In this document: positions 61,768-64,000 of the stretch, one piece after another
Position numbering within the stretch: the first letter of the stretch is position 1
Layout: every line of letters begins with the position of its first letter
Assembly (NCBI RefSeq): GCF_015352985.1
Contig: NZ_JACYXF010000003.1
Location: 305,468-369,467 of the forward strand
Reading direction: 5' to 3'
Length of the DNA stretch: 64,000 bases
Source: Noviherbaspirillum malthae
Lineage (GTDB): Bacteria > Pseudomonadota > Gammaproteobacteria > Burkholderiales > Burkholderiaceae_D
Made by a program: the position numbers and the translations under genes
Notes under the pieces: model-generated
Seen by the model: the letters and a program-made list of their open reading frames with translations, nothing else
Databases searched by the model: none
Told to the model about the DNA's origin: nothing

Positions 61768-62781
61768 TCAGCGCGCCTCGCGCAGCAGGCGCATGCCGAC
61801 CAGCGTATAGCGCGTTCGCGTCGAATTCCAGTTGCGATAGGACGAGCGCGCGTAGAAGGACCAGGTATGCCAGGAGCCGCCGCGGCGCACCCTGACCGAT
61901 CCGTCGGCCGGCCCCGGCGGATCTTCCGCAGGAGACTCGGCGTAGTAACGCTCGCCGTACCAGTCGGCGGTCCATTCCCAGGCATTGCCATGCATGTCAT
62001 GCAGGCCGAAGGCGTTCGGGGGAAAGCTGCCGACCGGCGCGGTGAAGGCAAAGCCGTCGTGTCCATCGAGCGCATGCGGCTTCCATTTCGGCCAATGCAC
62101 CGCAGCATCGAGATCGAAGACGTTGGCGACCTTCAGCAGCGTCCGCGGATCGTCGCCGCTGCTGTAGCGGGTCCTTGTGCCGGCGCGTGCAGCATACTCC
62201 CATTCCGCTTCGGTCGGCAGCCGGTAAGCGGCTCCTTCCGTCCTGCTCAGCCATGCGCACAACGCCACGGCGTCGTTCCAGGTCACATTCACCACCGGAT
62301 GATCATCTCCCTGCGGAAAGCCTGGGTTGCGCCATGAATACCTGGGGTTCCGGCCTTCAAAGGCATCGCCTCGGGCGCTGCTCTCGGGATCGTAGCGCGG
62401 GTTGTAACCATAGCCGCCCGTGCCGTCGGCTTCCGATTCGGGAACATGGCCCGAGGCTTCGAGGAAGCGCCGGAACTGGCCCACCGTGACTTCATGTCTG
62501 CCGAGATAAAAGGCGCGGGTGATGCGAACCTTGTGGGCCGGATGCTCATCGGCAAGTTCGAGCAGGCGCTGGCGTTCATAGTGCGGATAGTCACGCGCCA
62601 GCGCCTCGGGCGATTCATCGCTGCCCATCGTGAATTCCCCGGCGGGCACCAGCATGAACTCCATGCCGAGGGAGTTGGTCAGCTTGGGCGCCACGGGCAT
62701 CCATGAAGGCGCAGCATTGAACGGCTCGGCAAGGCAGGCCGAGGAGATGAACAGCAATGGCAGCATGATCTTGAGATGCAT
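61768..62781 (-). CDS. Sulfatase-modifying-factor (SUMF1/FGE) family protein lacking the FGE cysteines
   Basis: A 337-residue exported protein with a signal peptide (MHLKIMLPLLFISSACLA). The SUMF1 fold is clear: LVPAGEFTMGSDE, AFYLGRHEVTVGQFRRFLEASGH, PVVNVTWNDAVALCAWLSRTEGAAYRLPTEAEWEYAARAG, GLHDMHGNAWEWTADWYG and VRRGGSWHTWSFYARSSYRN. True formylglycine-generating enzymes carry a catalytic Cys pair in the last segment, where this protein has none, so it should not make formylglycine. It may be a scaffold, an EgtB/PvdO-like relative or a lectin-like domain. The start was chosen for its signal peptide and the GGAAAG upstream. Confidence 0.85.
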   Translation of the reverse strand: MHLKIMLPLLFISSACLAEPFNAAPSWMPVAPKLTNSLGMEFMLVPAGEFTMGSDESPEALARDYPHYERQRLLELADEHPAHKVRITRAFYLGRHEVTVGQFRRFLEASGHVPESEADGTGGYGYNPRYDPESSARGDAFEGRNPRYSWRNPGFPQGDDHPVVNVTWNDAVALCAWLSRTEGAAYRLPTEAEWEYAARAGTRTRYSSGDDPRTLLKVANVFDLDAAVHWPKWKPHALDGHDGFAFTAPVGSFPPNAFGLHDMHGNAWEWTADWYGERYYAESPAEDPPGPADGSVRVRRGGSWHTWSFYARSSYRNWNSTRTRYTLVGMRLLREAR

Positions 62782-63059
62782 GGGCGCAGGCTTTCCAAAG
62801 GAAGCAACAAGCCTATGCTGGCATGCGCGAAGAGGGAGCGCAATGGCCGCGTATTTGCAGGGCAACACTGCGCCGTACAGGCTTTCTTGCATCGGATCAA
62901 TCCACCGGTGCTCCGGCAGGGTAAGCTATGGCATCGGACCGATGAACGGCGCTGCGGGCGGCTCTTCCAGAACCGGATCGGTCAAGCGATCCGGCAGCTG
63001 CCGGCTGCGGTCCGCCGGCACTGACCATTCCCAACCAGCCAGACAAAAGCGGGCCTGTA

Positions 63060-63575
63060 ATGAAGCTTGTACAAAAGCTCTTCTCCATCGGCTACGTCGT
63101 CACGGTGCTGTTCTTTCTCGTCTGCGGCCTCGTACTCCTGGCCTTCGCCGCCATCGAGATGTGGGCCGTTGTCGATCCGGCGGCCGACGTGCCGATGCGG
63201 GAACGCTTCGTTCAGGTGCTCGAATGCATCGGCCTGCTGACGATCGCCGTCGCAGCTTTCGAACTGGGGCAGACCATTCTCGAGGAAGAGGTGCAGCGCT
63301 CTGCCAGCATGAGCGCCCCGACGCGGGTGCGCCGCTTCATCTCGCGCTTTCTCGTCGTCGTTATCGTCTCGCTGTCGATTGAATGCCTGGTGGCGGTGTT
63401 CCAGCTGATTCATACCGCGCCCGAACTGCTGCCCCAGGCGGCATCGATCGGGGCGGCGGCCGGCGTGATGCTGGCTGCCTGGGGCTGGTTCGTCAGCCGC
63501 AACGTCGCCGCGGAAAACCTGGAACCGACGGCAATGCAGCAAGCCAAGGCGGAAGACCATAAGGTCGAGACCTGA
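63060..63575 (+). CDS. Hypothetical membrane protein with four transmembrane helices (171 aa)
   Basis: Four hydrophobic helices lie at residues about 10-35 (VVTVLFFLVCGLVLLAFAAIEMW), 55-72, 95-115 (FLVVVIVSLSIECLVAVFQLI) and 125-145 (AASIGAAAGVMLAAWGWFVS), with a cytosolic C-terminus (LEPTAMQQAKAEDHKVET). A conserved-looking Glu (IVSLSIECL) lies within TM3. No family is recognised with certainty and no adjacent partner gene on the same strand gives context. The ribosome site is weak. Confidence 0.7.
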   Translation: MKLVQKLFSIGYVVTVLFFLVCGLVLLAFAAIEMWAVVDPAADVPMRERFVQVLECIGLLTIAVAAFELGQTILEEEVQRSASMSAPTRVRRFISRFLVVVIVSLSIECLVAVFQLIHTAPELLPQAASIGAAAGVMLAAWGWFVSRNVAAENLEPTAMQQAKAEDHKVET

Positions 63576-63632
63576 AGCGCTGCGGCTTTGTCCTTTCATC
63601 GACTCGCAACTTGAACTGCCGCCGAAGCAATC

Positions 63633-63764
63633 TTGGCGCATAACAAAGCCTTGCGTATTCGCAAACCGCTTTTCCGCCTGTCACCTATTCTTTGCTTGTG
63701 ACTCTTTTCCGACGGCAATCAGTGGGAGGCACAAAGGGCCTGCGCTTATGTGCGGGCCCTTTTC
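63633..63764 (+). ncRNA. Possible small RNA: weak promoter and strong terminator without a gene between
   Basis: A strong terminator is at 63733-63764: AAAGGGCCTGCGC and GTGCGGGCCCTTT arms (two G-T pairs) around TTAT, then TTTC. Upstream, TTGGCG (63633-63638), 17 bases and TATTCG (63656-63661) form a weak promoter. Together they could make an RNA of about 105 bases. Alternatively the terminator simply ends the membrane-protein transcript, 160 bases away. Confidence 0.3.
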
Positions 63765-63933
63765 ATTTCGCTGGGTATTAATAAACATGTGGCTCAGTTC
63801 CTTTACGATCAAAGGCTTAATGTGTTTCGTTGCGGCGCACAATAAAAATTACATAGACATCCCCGCCCGTTAGCGGTACTTTGTTGAAAGTGGATTATTG
63901 AGCGGCTATGCTGGGAGCAGGAGGTCTGCTGCC

Positions 63934-64000
63934 ATGACTGCTCGTCGACCCTGTCCAGTTGCACCGGGCCCACTTGAGGACTATGCGGTACAGTTTGATT
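63934..64000 (+). CDS. Transposase of an IS701-type insertion sequence, N-terminus (runs off window)
   Basis: The visible 22 residues, MTARRPCPVAPGPLEDYAVQFD, resemble the N-terminus common to IS701-family DDE transposases (R-R-P-C-P-x-A-P-G-P-L-E-x-Y), as I remember it. AGGAGG nine bases before the ATG fixes the start. The left terminal inverted repeat should lie between about 63765 and 63920 but cannot be defined from one end. The element marks the right edge as a potentially mobile region. Confidence 0.7.
   Translation, partial: MTARRPCPVAPGPLEDYAVQFD

Overview
The window looks like a chromosomal stretch of a high-GC betaproteobacterium of the order Burkholderiales, probably Oxalobacteraceae (Herbaspirillum/Noviherbaspirillum type). 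That placement is inferred from a Burkholderia-type trimeric porin, a fused indolepyruvate ferredoxin oxidoreductase, many MCP and hybrid-kinase genes, and a DUF3348/DUF802/OmpA/DUF2894 operon. No rRNA, tRNA or CRISPR array was seen. The two ends are cut: a GNAT acetyltransferase C-terminus on the left and the start of an IS701-type transposase on the right.

Layout. 1-2.4 kb: GNAT end, hairpin repeats, a helical hypothetical gene and a PhyH-type dioxygenase. 2.5-9.6 kb: a purine (urate to allantoate) catabolic island, with uraH and puuD on the minus strand divergent from a GntR regulator, a nucleobase permease, puuE, uraD and a porin. 9.6-18 kb: a GlcG-like secreted protein, two chemoreceptors, a two-component pair and a hydrolase. 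18.5-23 kb: a four-gene Zorya-like operon (MotA/MotB-like motor plus DUF3348 and DUF2894 proteins). 23-30 kb: hydrolases, a Crp/Fnr regulator, and an amidohydrolase plus aromatic ammonia-lyase operon with its own GntR regulator. 30-34 kb: an ECF sigma/anti-sigma pair and a secreted hydrolase. 34-40 kb: a hybrid kinase (three receivers), CheR, CheB and a receiver-kinase. 40-44 kb: an enoyl-CoA hydratase/nitronate monooxygenase pair bracketed by two copies of an intergenic repeat, then a D,D-carboxypeptidase. 44.5-47 kb: two orphan effector-like genes. 47-57 kb: glutathione reductase, a GGDEF/EAL protein, a Cys-rich copper-type protein, and LysR plus indolepyruvate oxidoreductase. 57-63.6 kb: an HPF-type ribosome factor, a DUF2062 protein, a HopA1-family effector, a TPR/oxygenase-like protein, a coiled-coil membrane protein, a sulfatase-modifying-factor-like protein and a membrane protein.

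The most striking signal is regulatory. Four otherwise unconnected, poorly characterised genes (12645+, 45383-, 47014-, 58690+) each have upstream, on the coding strand, a near-perfect HrpL 'hrp box' (GGAACC/T, exactly 15 bases, CCACNNA). One of the four resembles the Pseudomonas syringae type III effector HopA1. This indicates a dispersed HrpL-controlled type III effector regulon in a betaproteobacterium, with three members that I cannot assign to a family. The secretion apparatus and hrpL itself are not in the window. A second system worth attention is the Zorya-like operon at 18.5-23 kb. A third is a pair of GntR operator candidates: ATTGT-N2-ACAAT-type sites in the purine island, and a TTGTATACAA palindrome shared by the ammonia-lyase operon and a chemoreceptor/histidine-kinase divergent promoter 14 kb away.
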